Assembly: GCA_035505915.1 (NCBI GenBank)
Contig: DATJQI010000032.1
Coordinates: 14,592 to 78,591 of the forward strand
Source: 40CM-2-70-7 sp035505915
GTDB lineage: Bacteria > Gemmatimonadota > Gemmatimonadetes > Gemmatimonadales > GWC2-71-9
Reading direction: 5' to 3'
Length of the DNA stretch: 64,000 nt
Below, piece by piece: positions 16,886 through 25,167 of this stretch. A program made the position numbers and the translations under genes. How positions within the stretch are numbered: position 1 is the stretch's first letter; every line of letters begins with the position of its first letter. The notes under the pieces are model-generated. The model did not search any database, was not told the DNA's origin, and was given only the letters and a program-made list of their open reading frames with translations.

Positions 16886-17738
16886 CGCCAGGTCGATGTC
16901 ATGGATCTGCGCCGTCCTCGGGCTGGCCGCGCCCCGGGCGCTGCCGGGGCAGTCGCCCGCGATCGAAGGGGTGCCGGCCTCGGTGCGGGCGGTGGGGATG
17001 GGGGGCGCCGGGGCGGCTCTGGTGGGAGACGCGTCCACGATCTTCGTGAACCCGGCCGGGCTCGCCACCATCCGGCATCTGGCGCTCGAGGGCTCCTACG
17101 CGCCGATTCCGGGGGGCTCGGCCATCTCCCTCGCGGCGATGGGGCTCCGGCTGGGGCGGTTCGATTGGGGCGCCGGCGCGCAGACGCTGACCATGCCCGG
17201 CCCGGTCAAGAACGACGACGCCGTCCTCGCATCGTCGCTCGTGTACCGCCGCGGGCTGCTGGCGTTCGGCGTCACGGCCAAGTACGCGCACGGTCCGGGA
17301 ACGCCGGCGTCGGGGCAGTGGGCGGGTGACGCCGGAGTGGCCCTGGCGGTGTTCGACCTGTTCGCCCTGGGCGCGAGCGTGCAGAACCTGGGAGGGGATT
17401 CGGCGGGTGGAGTGCTGCCGCGGCGGGTGCGCGCGGGGTTCACGATGAACTACGTCGATCCCGAGGGCGTGTTCCGGCTCCTGACCACGCTCGAGGCGCA
17501 GTGGCCCGACGGCGCCCACGCCGCCGTCCTCACGGGAGTCGAGGCGGGTGTCGTGGTCGGGGGCGTGGGGCTGGTCGGGCGCGCGGGCTACACGACCAGC
17601 GCGCTCCGGTCTGGGGTATCCAAGGTGAGCTTCGGAGGTGGCGTGGAGCTGGGCCGCTTTTCTCTCGATTACGCGTACCGCCCCATCGACCGGGGTGGGG
17701 ACGCTCAGAATCGCTTCGGGGTGCGATGGACGCCGTAG
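16833..17738 (+). CDS. PorV/PorQ-family outer-membrane beta-barrel protein
   Basis: A 301-residue protein with a signal-like hydrophobic segment and the family's N-terminal signature VGMGGAGAALVGDASTIFVNPAGLA, then repeated amphipathic strands up to GRFSLDYAYRPIDRGG. The family is FadL-like; PorV members serve the type IX secretion system, but many others have no known role. The start at 16833 has GGGAGGGGC just upstream and overlaps the antiporter by 53 bases; an ATG at 16896 would avoid most of the overlap and give a shorter signal peptide. No other type IX gene is visible here. Confidence 0.8.
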   Translation: MGQRPWKAAVSCTTLLASARSMSWICAVLGLAAPRALPGQSPAIEGVPASVRAVGMGGAGAALVGDASTIFVNPAGLATIRHLALEGSYAPIPGGSAISLAAMGLRLGRFDWGAGAQTLTMPGPVKNDDAVLASSLVYRRGLLAFGVTAKYAHGPGTPASGQWAGDAGVALAVFDLFALGASVQNLGGDSAGGVLPRRVRAGFTMNYVDPEGVFRLLTTLEAQWPDGAHAAVLTGVEAGVVVGGVGLVGRAGYTTSALRSGVSKVSFGGGVELGRFSLDYAYRPIDRGGDAQNRFGVRWTP

Positions 17739-18841
17739 GGGACCGCCGGCGCTCCACGTGGTGGCCCGTGGTGCGCCGCATCGCCGTGGGGCTCACCCTC
17801 GGCGTGGTACTGCTGGTCACGCTGGCGTGGCTCCTCTTTCCCGACGTCCGCTACATCGCCCGCGGCGGCTGGGAGGAGGCGCGCATCCTCCTCAGGCGCC
17901 GCTCGCTGGCCAAGCTGGTGGCCGATCCCCGCACGCCGCCCCAGCTGGCGCAGCGCCTGCGCCTGGTGCTGGCGGCCCGCGACTTCGCCCGGGATTCGCT
18001 GCACCTCACGCCGGGCGACACCTACACCACCTACGCGGACGTCGGGCGGGACACGCTCCTCCTGGTGCTCACGGCGTCACGCCGGGACAAGCTGCGGGAG
18101 GTCACCTGGCACTATCCCATCGTGGGGACGGTGCCCTACAAGGGCTTCTTCGACGCCGGGGCCGCGCGGCGGGCGGCGGCGGCGCTCGACAGCGCCGGGG
18201 ACGACGTCTATCTCCGGCCTTCCGACGCGTTCTCGACGCTGGGCTATTTCAGCGATCCGCTGCTCTCCACCGCGGTGGACCGCGATACGATGGAGCTCGT
18301 CGCGACGGTGATCCACGAGCTCGCGCACAACACGCTGTACGTGCGCAGCAACACGCCCTTCGACGAGAGCTTCGCGAATTTCGTCGGGTACCGGGGGGCC
18401 GAGGCGTTCTTCCGGTCGCGGGGCGACACGCTGGACGCCCACCGGGCCGCGGCGCGCTGGCGCGATGAGCGGACCCTGGACGTGTTCTACGCGGAACTGG
18501 CGCGCCGCCTGGATTCGGCGTATGCCGCTCCCCTGACGGGCGCGGCGCTCGACCAGACGAGGAGCCAGTTGTTCGGCTGGGCGCGGGCGCAGCTGACCGG
18601 AGCGGTGGGGCAGGGGCTCGAGACCTACGACTGGCGGTGGTTCGCGCGGGCGCCGCTCAACAACGCGGTCGTAGTGGCGCAGCGGCTGTACCGGATGAAC
18701 CTCAATCTCTTCGACGACGCCTACCTCGACCACCACGTGAACCTGGAGGAGACCATCCGGGCGATCCGGCTCCGGGTGCTGATCCAGCCCGACCAGGATC
18801 CGTACCTCGCCTTGTACTCCCGCTCCGAAGCCTCGCCCTAG
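17726..18841 (+). CDS. Membrane-anchored predicted aminopeptidase (DUF2265 type)
   Basis: A 371-residue protein with one N-terminal transmembrane helix (about residues 14-36) and an extracytoplasmic domain. ATVIHELAHNTLYV contains the zinc motif HExxH, followed by FDESFANFVGYRGAEAF, where the downstream Glu can be the third ligand. This matches the Aminopep (DUF2265) family of predicted zinc aminopeptidases. The ATG at 17726 overlaps the PorV-like stop by 13 bases, so antiporter, barrel and peptidase probably form one transcript. The stop directly abuts the convergent gdhA stop. Confidence 0.82.
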   Translation: MDAVGDRRRSTWWPVVRRIAVGLTLGVVLLVTLAWLLFPDVRYIARGGWEEARILLRRRSLAKLVADPRTPPQLAQRLRLVLAARDFARDSLHLTPGDTYTTYADVGRDTLLLVLTASRRDKLREVTWHYPIVGTVPYKGFFDAGAARRAAAALDSAGDDVYLRPSDAFSTLGYFSDPLLSTAVDRDTMELVATVIHELAHNTLYVRSNTPFDESFANFVGYRGAEAFFRSRGDTLDAHRAAARWRDERTLDVFYAELARRLDSAYAAPLTGAALDQTRSQLFGWARAQLTGAVGQGLETYDWRWFARAPLNNAVVVAQRLYRMNLNLFDDAYLDHHVNLEETIRAIRLRVLIQPDQDPYLALYSRSEASP

Positions 18842-20155
18842 TCAGTTCCCGCGCAGGCGCTCGGCCTCGGCCACGCGCTGGATGGCGATGGCGTAGGCCG
18901 CGGTGCGGAACGTCGCCTGTTTGGCCTTGGCCAGATCGCGGACCGCGGTGTAGGCCCTGGTGATGGTGGCGTGGAGCTCTTCGTTGACCTTCTCGTGGGT
19001 CCAGCGGTACTGCTGGAGGTTCTGCGCCCACTCGTAATAGCTCACCGTCACGCCCCCGGCGTTCGCCAGGAAGTCGGGGATCACCGGGATTCCCCGGCCC
19101 TCGAGGATCAGATCCGCGGTGGGCGTGGTGGGCTCGTTCGCCGCCTCGACGATCACTTTGCAGGACACCGTCCAGGCGTTGTGCTCCTTGGTGATCACGC
19201 CGCCGAGGGCCGCCGGCACCAGCCATTCGCACGGCACGGTCCAGAGCTCCTGATTGGTGATCGCCTTTCCGCCCTTCCACTCGGACACCGGGCGCTTCTC
19301 GGCCACGTGGGCGAGGAGTCCCGGAATGTCGAGTCCCTTCTCGTTCACGACGCCGCCGTCCACGTCGCTCACGCAGATCACCTTGGCCCCCGCTTCCGCG
19401 TCGAGGAGGCGGGCCAGGTGCGCGCCGACGTTCCCGAAGCCCTGGATCACCACCCGCGCGTCCTTCAGCGGGATGCCGAAGTCGCGGGAGTACTCCTGCA
19501 TGACGTACATCACGCCCCGGCCGGTGGCTTCCTCGCGTCCCAGCGAGCCGCCGAGTGAGACGGGCTTGCCGGTGACCACGGCGGGCGTGTAGCCCTGCCG
19601 GCTCGAGTACTCGTCCAGGATCCAGGCCATCACCTGGGCGTTGGTGTTCACGTCGGGGGCCGGGATGTCCCGGTAGGGGCCGAGGATGATCGCGATGCGC
19701 TGCGTGAACCGGCGGGTGAGCCGCTCGAGCTCGAGCGCCGACAGCTTCCGGGGGTCCACGGTGATCCCGCCCTTGGCGCCCCCGAAGGGGATGTCCATCA
19801 GGGCGGTCTTCCAGGTCATGATGGTCGCGAGACCCAGCACCTCGTCGTGGTCGGCGTGCGGGTGATAGCGGATTCCGCCCTTGCAGGGTCCGCGGGCGCC
19901 GTTGTGCTGGATGCGGTAGCCGGTGAACACCTCGATGCGGCCGTCGTCCATCCGGATCGGCAGGTCCACGGTCATCTCCCGAAAGGGAGAGAGCAGGATC
20001 CGCCGCATGTAACTCTCGAGGTTCACGAGATTGGCCGCGCGGTCGAACTGGCTCTGCACGATGGTCTTGCCCGACAGCGGGGGACCATCGGTCTTGGGCG
20101 CGGGCGCGGCGGGCTTTGCCGGCGCCTGTTCCTTGGCCGTCGGTTTCGAGGCCAT
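18842..20155 (-). CDS. gdhA: Glutamate dehydrogenase (Glu/Leu/Phe/Val dehydrogenase family)
   Basis: Interconverts glutamate and 2-oxoglutarate plus ammonia with NAD(P). 437 residues with a Lys/Ala/Pro-rich N-terminal extension of about 25 residues. The catalytic-domain signature is GPCKGGIRYHP and PFGGAKGGITVDP with its lysines; the Rossmann motif is VVIQGFGNVGAHLARLL; AANEPTTPTAD lies at the cofactor site. The ATG shares one base with the stop of the upstream TPR gene (TGATG). The cofactor preference cannot be settled by eye. Substrate choice among Glu, Leu and Phe is inferred from overall similarity to hexameric glutamate dehydrogenases. Confidence 0.93.
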   Translation of the reverse strand: MASKPTAKEQAPAKPAAPAPKTDGPPLSGKTIVQSQFDRAANLVNLESYMRRILLSPFREMTVDLPIRMDDGRIEVFTGYRIQHNGARGPCKGGIRYHPHADHDEVLGLATIMTWKTALMDIPFGGAKGGITVDPRKLSALELERLTRRFTQRIAIILGPYRDIPAPDVNTNAQVMAWILDEYSSRQGYTPAVVTGKPVSLGGSLGREEATGRGVMYVMQEYSRDFGIPLKDARVVIQGFGNVGAHLARLLDAEAGAKVICVSDVDGGVVNEKGLDIPGLLAHVAEKRPVSEWKGGKAITNQELWTVPCEWLVPAALGGVITKEHNAWTVSCKVIVEAANEPTTPTADLILEGRGIPVIPDFLANAGGVTVSYYEWAQNLQQYRWTHEKVNEELHATITRAYTAVRDLAKAKQATFRTAAYAIAIQRVAEAERLRGN

Positions 20156-21279
20156 CAGGGGTGGGAGAGCCGGCGGGTGGCCAGTCGGGCCGCCGGGTGC
20201 TGCGCCTCCGTGAGGGCGTGCGCCAGGTTCGGGGCTCCCGGCCGGCGGCGGCCGTCGTCGACCAGCGCGCCGATGACGTCGGCGCGGGCGGGGCCCGAGC
20301 CCGCCTGCTCCAGGACGAACACGCAGCCCGCGTTGTGCGCGTCCACGGCGCTGACGGCGGCGTCCCACGCGGGATCGCCCACCAGGGGCTGCGGCGCGAC
20401 GATCAGCGGAATCGCCACGGGGTCGAGGCCGGCGGCGCCTACGAGCGGGGCGCCGAGGCGGGCGGCGAGAGGAGCCCAGAGGCCGGGGGCGGCGTCGCCG
20501 AAGGCCACGATCTGGCCGAAACGCCAGCGCGAGTCCTCCGCGAGCTCGGCCAGCGCGGCCACGAGCTCGGTGTCGGTCGGAGGCGTGGTCGCGGAGCCCG
20601 CGGCGAGGAGGACCGATCCGGTGTCGGCGAACCAGCGCTCGGCCGGCCCCAGGTCCGCCGGCTTCCGCGGCGCGTAGAGCGCGTAGCGCCGGGTGGCCGC
20701 GACTTCGTCCGTGGCCTCGTCCCATTGCTCGTCGTGCTCGGCCGATTGCGCCGCGGCCTCGAACGACACTTCCGCGGCCTGGTAGCGGCCCGCGTCCCGG
20801 AGCACCTTGCCGCGGAGGCGGAGGGTGGCGGCGTGCGGCTCGAGCGCGAAGGCGCGGTCGAGGGCCAGGAGCGCGCGGTTGGGGTCTCCCAACCGGTAGG
20901 CGGCGAACCCCAGCTCGTGCCATACCACGGCGAGGTCGGGGTCGGCCTCCACCGCGTGCTCCAGGACTTCGAGGGCCTCACGGAACCGGTCCAGCTCGAT
21001 GAGCGCCGCGCCTTCGAGCGCGAGGGCGAACGCCGCTTCCCCGAACTGCGTGCGCGCGCCGAACGCCAGGCGCAACGCGTCGGCGGCCCGGCGCTGGCTC
21101 CGCAACAGCTCGAAGTACTCGGCCCAGGCGGGCTTCAGATCGGGGTAGGTGGTGAGCGCGTCCCGGTAGGCGGCCTCCGCTTCCGAGAGCCGGCCCTCGC
21201 GGGCCAGCCAGCGGGCCCGGACCATGGCCCGTTCACTGGGAGCGTCCGGGAACAATTCGAAGGACGCGGTGGTGCGCAT
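20155..21279 (-). CDS. Tetratricopeptide-repeat protein
   Basis: A 374-residue soluble protein. The first ~200 residues form several TPR units (for example AEAAYRDALTTYPDLKPAWA and ALEVLEHAVEADPDLAVVW). The C-terminal half is not TPR: it looks like an alpha/beta fold with repeated short strands (GQIVAFGDAAPG, IPLIVAPQPLVGD, GCVFVLEQAG), resembling a phosphoribosyltransferase-like or restriction-associated fold, but no catalytic motif is clear. No signal peptide. It is translationally coupled to gdhA, which hints at a link to glutamate metabolism. The function is unknown. Confidence 0.7.
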   Translation of the reverse strand: MRTTASFELFPDAPSERAMVRARWLAREGRLSEAEAAYRDALTTYPDLKPAWAEYFELLRSQRRAADALRLAFGARTQFGEAAFALALEGAALIELDRFREALEVLEHAVEADPDLAVVWHELGFAAYRLGDPNRALLALDRAFALEPHAATLRLRGKVLRDAGRYQAAEVSFEAAAQSAEHDEQWDEATDEVAATRRYALYAPRKPADLGPAERWFADTGSVLLAAGSATTPPTDTELVAALAELAEDSRWRFGQIVAFGDAAPGLWAPLAARLGAPLVGAAGLDPVAIPLIVAPQPLVGDPAWDAAVSAVDAHNAGCVFVLEQAGSGPARADVIGALVDDGRRRPGAPNLAHALTEAQHPAARLATRRLSHP

Positions 21280-21343
21280 CGGGCCAAATCTACCCGCGCC
21301 CCGGTCGCTGGCTAGGCGCGTCGCGCCCGTCTAGTTTTCGGCC

Positions 21344-22669
21344 ATGGACAACGATCAGCTGCTCCGCGAGCTCACGGAGTTTCTCCGGATTCCATCGATC
21401 TCCACACTGTCGGCGCACGATCGTGACTGCCGGAGGGCCGCGGAATGGGTCGCCGCGGAGCTCAGACGTCTCGGCTGCACCGACGTCCAGCTGCTCGCGA
21501 GCGAGACCCATCCCGTCGTCTGGGGCGTGGGGCCCGTCGTGCCGGGGGCGCCCACGCTCGTGATTTACGGGCACTACGACGTCCAGCCTCCCGATCCGCT
21601 GGACGAGTGGACGACGCCGCCGTTCGAGCCCACGGTGCGCGACGGGCGGCTCTACGCCCGCGGCTCGGCGGACGACAAGGGACAGGTGTTCTGTCTCCTC
21701 AAGGCGATCCAGGCGGGCGGCGCGCCGCGCGTCAACTTCCGGTTCCTCATCGAGGGCGAAGAGGAGCACGGCAGCAAGGTCCTGTTCGACCTCCTCAAGC
21801 GCGAGCCCCATCGGGTCCAGGCGGACGCCGTGCTGGTGGCGGACATGGCGTACTTCGCGCCCGGCTGGCCCGCGGTGTACTCGGCCCTGCGCGGGCTCTG
21901 CTACGCCGAGATCTCGGTGCGGACCTCGAAGACCGACCTGCACTCGGGCGAGTACGGCGGCGCCGCGCCGAACGCCCATGAAGAGCTCTGCCGGCTCCTC
22001 GGCCGGCTCAAGGGCCCCGACGGCAAGATCAACATCCCCGGGCTCTATCAGGCCGTGAAGCCGCCCACCACGGCCGAGCGGGCGGCATGGCGGCGGCTGC
22101 CGTTCAAGGAGAAGGCGTTCCTCGACCAGCAGGTTCAGGCCAAGGCGCTGGCGGGCATCAAGAAGTACTCCGTGCTGGAGCGGCTCTGGGCCCTCCCGAC
22201 CTTCGAGATCCACGGCATCATGGGCGGGTTCACGGGGCAGGGCGCGAAGACCGTCATCCCGGCGCAGGCGACGGCGAAGGTGAGCCTCCGGCTGGTGCCG
22301 AATCAGAAGATGAAGACGGTGGAGAAGCAGCTCCGGGCCGCGGTGAAGAAGCTCGCCCCCAAGTACGTGGATGCCACCGTCACCTTCCTGCACGGGGCCG
22401 ATCCGGCCCAGATGAAGCTCTCCAATCCGGTGTTCCAGAAGCTCGGTCGCGCGTTCAAGGAAGTGGTGGGGCGGGCCCCGGTGGCCGCCCGGGCGGGTGG
22501 GTCGATTCCGATCGTGCCGGCGTTGGCGTCCGCGGGAGCACCGGTGGTGATGACGGGGATCGGACTGCCGGATGATCGCCTGCACGCGCCCAACGAGAAG
22601 CTGGATCTACAGCAACTGTGGGATGGAATCCAGGTCTTTCGCCGCTTCTACGAGTTGCTCGGAGATTGA
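21344..22669 (+). CDS. M20 family dipeptidase/carboxypeptidase
   Basis: A 441-residue cytoplasmic metallopeptidase of the M20/ArgE/DapE group. Metal-site motifs are YGHYDVQPPDPLDEW, GSADDKGQVF and EGEEEHGS; the dimerisation (lid) domain lies at about 200-340 and the final ligand region reads LPDDRLHAPNEK. Family members hydrolyse dipeptides or N-acylated amino acids; the substrate cannot be deduced. It diverges from the TPR gene across 64 bp, and its last 63 bases overlap the 3' end of lipB on the opposite strand. Confidence 0.93.
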   Translation: MDNDQLLRELTEFLRIPSISTLSAHDRDCRRAAEWVAAELRRLGCTDVQLLASETHPVVWGVGPVVPGAPTLVIYGHYDVQPPDPLDEWTTPPFEPTVRDGRLYARGSADDKGQVFCLLKAIQAGGAPRVNFRFLIEGEEEHGSKVLFDLLKREPHRVQADAVLVADMAYFAPGWPAVYSALRGLCYAEISVRTSKTDLHSGEYGGAAPNAHEELCRLLGRLKGPDGKINIPGLYQAVKPPTTAERAAWRRLPFKEKAFLDQQVQAKALAGIKKYSVLERLWALPTFEIHGIMGGFTGQGAKTVIPAQATAKVSLRLVPNQKMKTVEKQLRAAVKKLAPKYVDATVTFLHGADPAQMKLSNPVFQKLGRAFKEVVGRAPVAARAGGSIPIVPALASAGAPVVMTGIGLPDDRLHAPNEKLDLQQLWDGIQVFRRFYELLGD

Positions 22670-23332
22670 AGCCGCGACGCCGAAGGCTGACTCGAAGCCC
22701 TTGACCACGGCACGCCGCGTGTCGTCTTGCAGTTGCGTTTCACTCTTCCCGCTTCCCGCGACCGTCGGGGAGTCCTTCAGGGCTTCCCGCTTCACCGACG
22801 TCATTTCAACACCGGGGATTCCGCAGGGGACGATCCGGTCGAAGGCGCCCAGGTCGGTCGTGACGTTGAGCGCGAACCCGTGCCACGTGACCCACTGCTT
22901 CACGTGGACGCCGATGCTCGCGATCTTGCGCCCCCTCGTCCACACGCCCGTGTAGCCGGGGTTTCGCCCGGCGGGAATGTCCAGGAGGGCGAGGGCTTCG
23001 ATGAGCGCCTGCTCCAGGGTCCGCAGGTACCAGTGCAGATCCTGCCGGTGGCCCTTGAGGTCGAAGATGGGGTACCCCACCAGCTGGCCCGGCCCGTGAT
23101 AGGTGACGTCCCCGCCGCGCTCCACCTCCACGACGTCGATTCCCTCGGACTCGAGCAGATTCTCCGCGTGCGAGCCGCGGCCCAGCGTGACGACGGGGGG
23201 GTGCTCGAGCAGGAGGAGGAGGTCCCGGTCCCGCCGGCCGGCGATCCGTTCGCGGGCCAGGCGCCGCTGGAGCTCGAGGGCCTCGCGGTAGGGAATCCGG
23301 CCGAGGCGGACGACGTCGATGGCGGCGCTCAC
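22607..23332 (-). CDS. lipB: Octanoyl-[acyl-carrier-protein]:protein octanoyltransferase with inserted repeat peptide
   Basis: Moves octanoyl from acyl carrier protein to lipoyl domains. 241 residues from the GTG at 23332, which overlaps the previous stop (GTGA). Core motifs are RGGDVTYHGPGQLVGYPIFD, GRKIASIGVHV with the conserved lysine, and VPCGIPGVEMTSV with the catalytic cysteine. Directly after that motif the protein reads KREALKDSPTVAGSGKSETQ, encoded by a dispersed heptamer-type repeat; nearly the same peptide occurs in the E2 gene. The insert sits where the family's variable C-terminal helix begins, so activity is probably kept. The 3' end overlaps the M20 gene by 63 bases. Confidence 0.93.
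   Translation of the reverse strand: MSAAIDVVRLGRIPYREALELQRRLARERIAGRRDRDLLLLLEHPPVVTLGRGSHAENLLESEGIDVVEVERGGDVTYHGPGQLVGYPIFDLKGHRQDLHWYLRTLEQALIEALALLDIPAGRNPGYTGVWTRGRKIASIGVHVKQWVTWHGFALNVTTDLGAFDRIVPCGIPGVEMTSVKREALKDSPTVAGSGKSETQLQDDTRRAVVKGFESAFGVAASISEQLVEAAKDLDSIPQLL
22745..22793. repeat. Heptamer-type repeat inside lipB
   Basis: Starts with two tandem CTTCCCG units (22745-22758) and continues CGACCGT, then GGGGAGTCCTTCAGGGC and a further TTCCCGCTTC. The stretch 22753-22793 matches 26121-26161 in the E2 gene at about 37 of 41 positions, in the same orientation and reading frame. Confidence 0.85.
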
Positions 23333-23769
23333 CAGCCCGCGGCCCGGCACGCCCACAGCCCCGCGGCGATGCCGCCGCCGATGAGCAGCACTCCGAGGAC
23401 GATCAGTCCGATCAGGCCCAGGAAGTGATCCGCGGCCGGCGCCAGGAGGAAGCCGATCATCACCGCGCCGAAGGCCGCGATGGCCGCGATGGCGCCGCGC
23501 TGGAAGATGTTTTCGATCCCGCGGGAGCGGCGCCAGCCGAAAAACGCCGCGACGGCGAGCCCGGCGAAGAGGCCCACCAGGATGTCCGTGGAGGTGTCGA
23601 CCGCGACTTCCCCGACCTGGGAGCTGAGGTTGGCCCGCTGCAGCGCGCGCACCAGAGCCAGGGACCAGGTGAGCACGCCGCCGCCCAGGCCCAGTCCCGC
23701 GCCCAGGGCGCCCAGGCCGATGGCCACGGGGTCCTTGGCGGTGGGCGGCGCGGCGGCGGGGGTCGTCAC
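23329..23769 (-). CDS. Small multi-pass membrane protein, function unknown
   Basis: A 146-residue protein with about four hydrophobic segments (GLGALGAGLGLGGGVLTW, ILVGLFAGLAVAAFFGW, GAIAAIAAFGAVMIGFLL and LIGLIVLGVLLIGGGIAAGL). It starts at a GTG overlapping the lpd stop and ends overlapping the lipB GTG, so it is fully embedded between two lipoate-related genes. I recognise no family. Close coupling suggests conserved co-transcription with the pyruvate dehydrogenase cluster, not necessarily a shared function. Confidence 0.75.
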   Translation of the reverse strand: MTTPAAAPPTAKDPVAIGLGALGAGLGLGGGVLTWSLALVRALQRANLSSQVGEVAVDTSTDILVGLFAGLAVAAFFGWRRSRGIENIFQRGAIAAIAAFGAVMIGFLLAPAADHFLGLIGLIVLGVLLIGGGIAAGLWACRAAGW

Positions 23770-25157
23770 ATGTCGATGGCGCGTCCGAGGGAATCGAGCG
23801 CCGCCTGGGCCACCGCCTCGGACATCGTGGGATGGGCGTGGACCGCCAGCTCGATCTCTTCCACCGTGTACTCGTTCTCGCGGGCCACGGCCAGCTCGTG
23901 GATCATCTCGGACGCGACGGCGCCCACGATGTGGGCCCCGAGAATCTCGCCGTACTTCTTGTCCCGGATGATCTTGACGAAGCCTTCGGTCTCGCCGGTG
24001 CCGCGGGCCCGGCCGTTGGCGGAGAAAGGGAACCTCCCGACCACGTAGTCGAGCTTCTGTTCCTTGCATTTGTCTTCCGAGAGCCCGATGCTGGCGACCT
24101 CGGGGTGACAGTAGGTGACGCTGGGGACGTTGTCGTACTTGATGGCCGGCGGCTTGTGGCCCGCGATCTTCTCGGCCACGGTCACACCCTCCCGGCTGCC
24201 CTTGTGGGCCAGCATCGGGGGCCCGGCGACGTCGCCGATGGCGTAGTACCCGGGCGCCGTGGTCTGGAGGTTCGCGTCCACCTTGATGAACCCGCGGTCG
24301 GTGAGCTGGATGCCGCACTCCTGGAGTCCCAGGTTCTCGGTGTTCACGGCCCGGCCCGCCGCCATCAGCACCACGTCGGCATCGACCTTCTGGGTGGCCC
24401 CGCCCGACTCGACCTCGAGGGTCACTTTGTTCTTGCCCACGTCCGCCTTCTTGACCTTGGCGCCGGGCAGCACGTCGATGCCGCGCTTCTTGTAGCTCTT
24501 GGTCATCGCATCGGAGGCTTCGGCGTCCTCGAGGGGGAGGATGCGCGGGAGGGCCTCGATGAGGGTGACCTTGGACCCGAACGCGTTGAAGATGTCCGCG
24601 AATTCCATCCCCACGGCCCCGGCGCCGACGACCGCGAGGGTGGCGGGCGCCCGCTCGAGGAAGAGCGCTTCGTCGGACGAGATCACGGTGGTCTTGTTGA
24701 TCTCGAGGCCGATCTGCGGGATGCCTTTGACGCGCGAGCCGGTGGCGATGATGACCGCTTTCGTGGCGGTGTAGACGTCGTTTCCGACCTTGACCTTCTT
24801 GCCCGGCTGGACGACCCCGGTGCCCTTGATGACCGTGACCTTGTTCTTCTTCATCAGGAAGTCGGCGCCCTTCGAGTTCAGGTCGGCCACCCGCCGGGAG
24901 CGCTTCATCGCCACCCCGTAGTCGGTCTTCACGCCGTCCACGGCGACGCCGAAATCCGCGGCGTCCTTCAGGGCGTGCACCAAGTGAGCCGAGTGGAGCA
25001 GGGCTTTGGTGGGGATGCAGCCGATGTTGACGCAGACGCCGCCCATCTTGTCGCGCTCGACGACCGCGGTGGACATCCCCAGCTGGGCGCAGCGGATCGC
25101 GCAGACGTAGCCGGCGGGACCGCCGCCCAGGATGATCACATCGAAGGCATTCGCCAC
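23766..25157 (-). CDS. lpdA: Dihydrolipoyl dehydrogenase (E3)
   Basis: Reoxidises dihydrolipoyl groups of the 2-oxoacid dehydrogenase and glycine cleavage complexes, passing electrons to NAD through FAD. 463 residues. FAD-binding GGGPAGYVCA near residue 12, redox pair GVCVNIGCIPTK at about 41-52, NAD-binding VVGAGAVGMEFADIF, and the C-terminal HAHPTMSE with the catalytic His-Glu. It lies 10 bases downstream of the E2 gene in the pdh cluster and may serve the GcvH/GcvP system further along as well. Confidence 0.97.
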   Translation of the reverse strand: MANAFDVIILGGGPAGYVCAIRCAQLGMSTAVVERDKMGGVCVNIGCIPTKALLHSAHLVHALKDAADFGVAVDGVKTDYGVAMKRSRRVADLNSKGADFLMKKNKVTVIKGTGVVQPGKKVKVGNDVYTATKAVIIATGSRVKGIPQIGLEINKTTVISSDEALFLERAPATLAVVGAGAVGMEFADIFNAFGSKVTLIEALPRILPLEDAEASDAMTKSYKKRGIDVLPGAKVKKADVGKNKVTLEVESGGATQKVDADVVLMAAGRAVNTENLGLQECGIQLTDRGFIKVDANLQTTAPGYYAIGDVAGPPMLAHKGSREGVTVAEKIAGHKPPAIKYDNVPSVTYCHPEVASIGLSEDKCKEQKLDYVVGRFPFSANGRARGTGETEGFVKIIRDKKYGEILGAHIVGAVASEMIHELAVARENEYTVEEIELAVHAHPTMSEAVAQAALDSLGRAIDM

Positions 25158-25167
25158 GGGATTCCTC

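Noticed and set aside
18842..20923. Long fused reading frame extending gdhA upstream
   Set aside because: The extra part runs through the TPR gene in another frame; the ATG at 20155 overlapping the TPR stop gives a normal-length enzyme.
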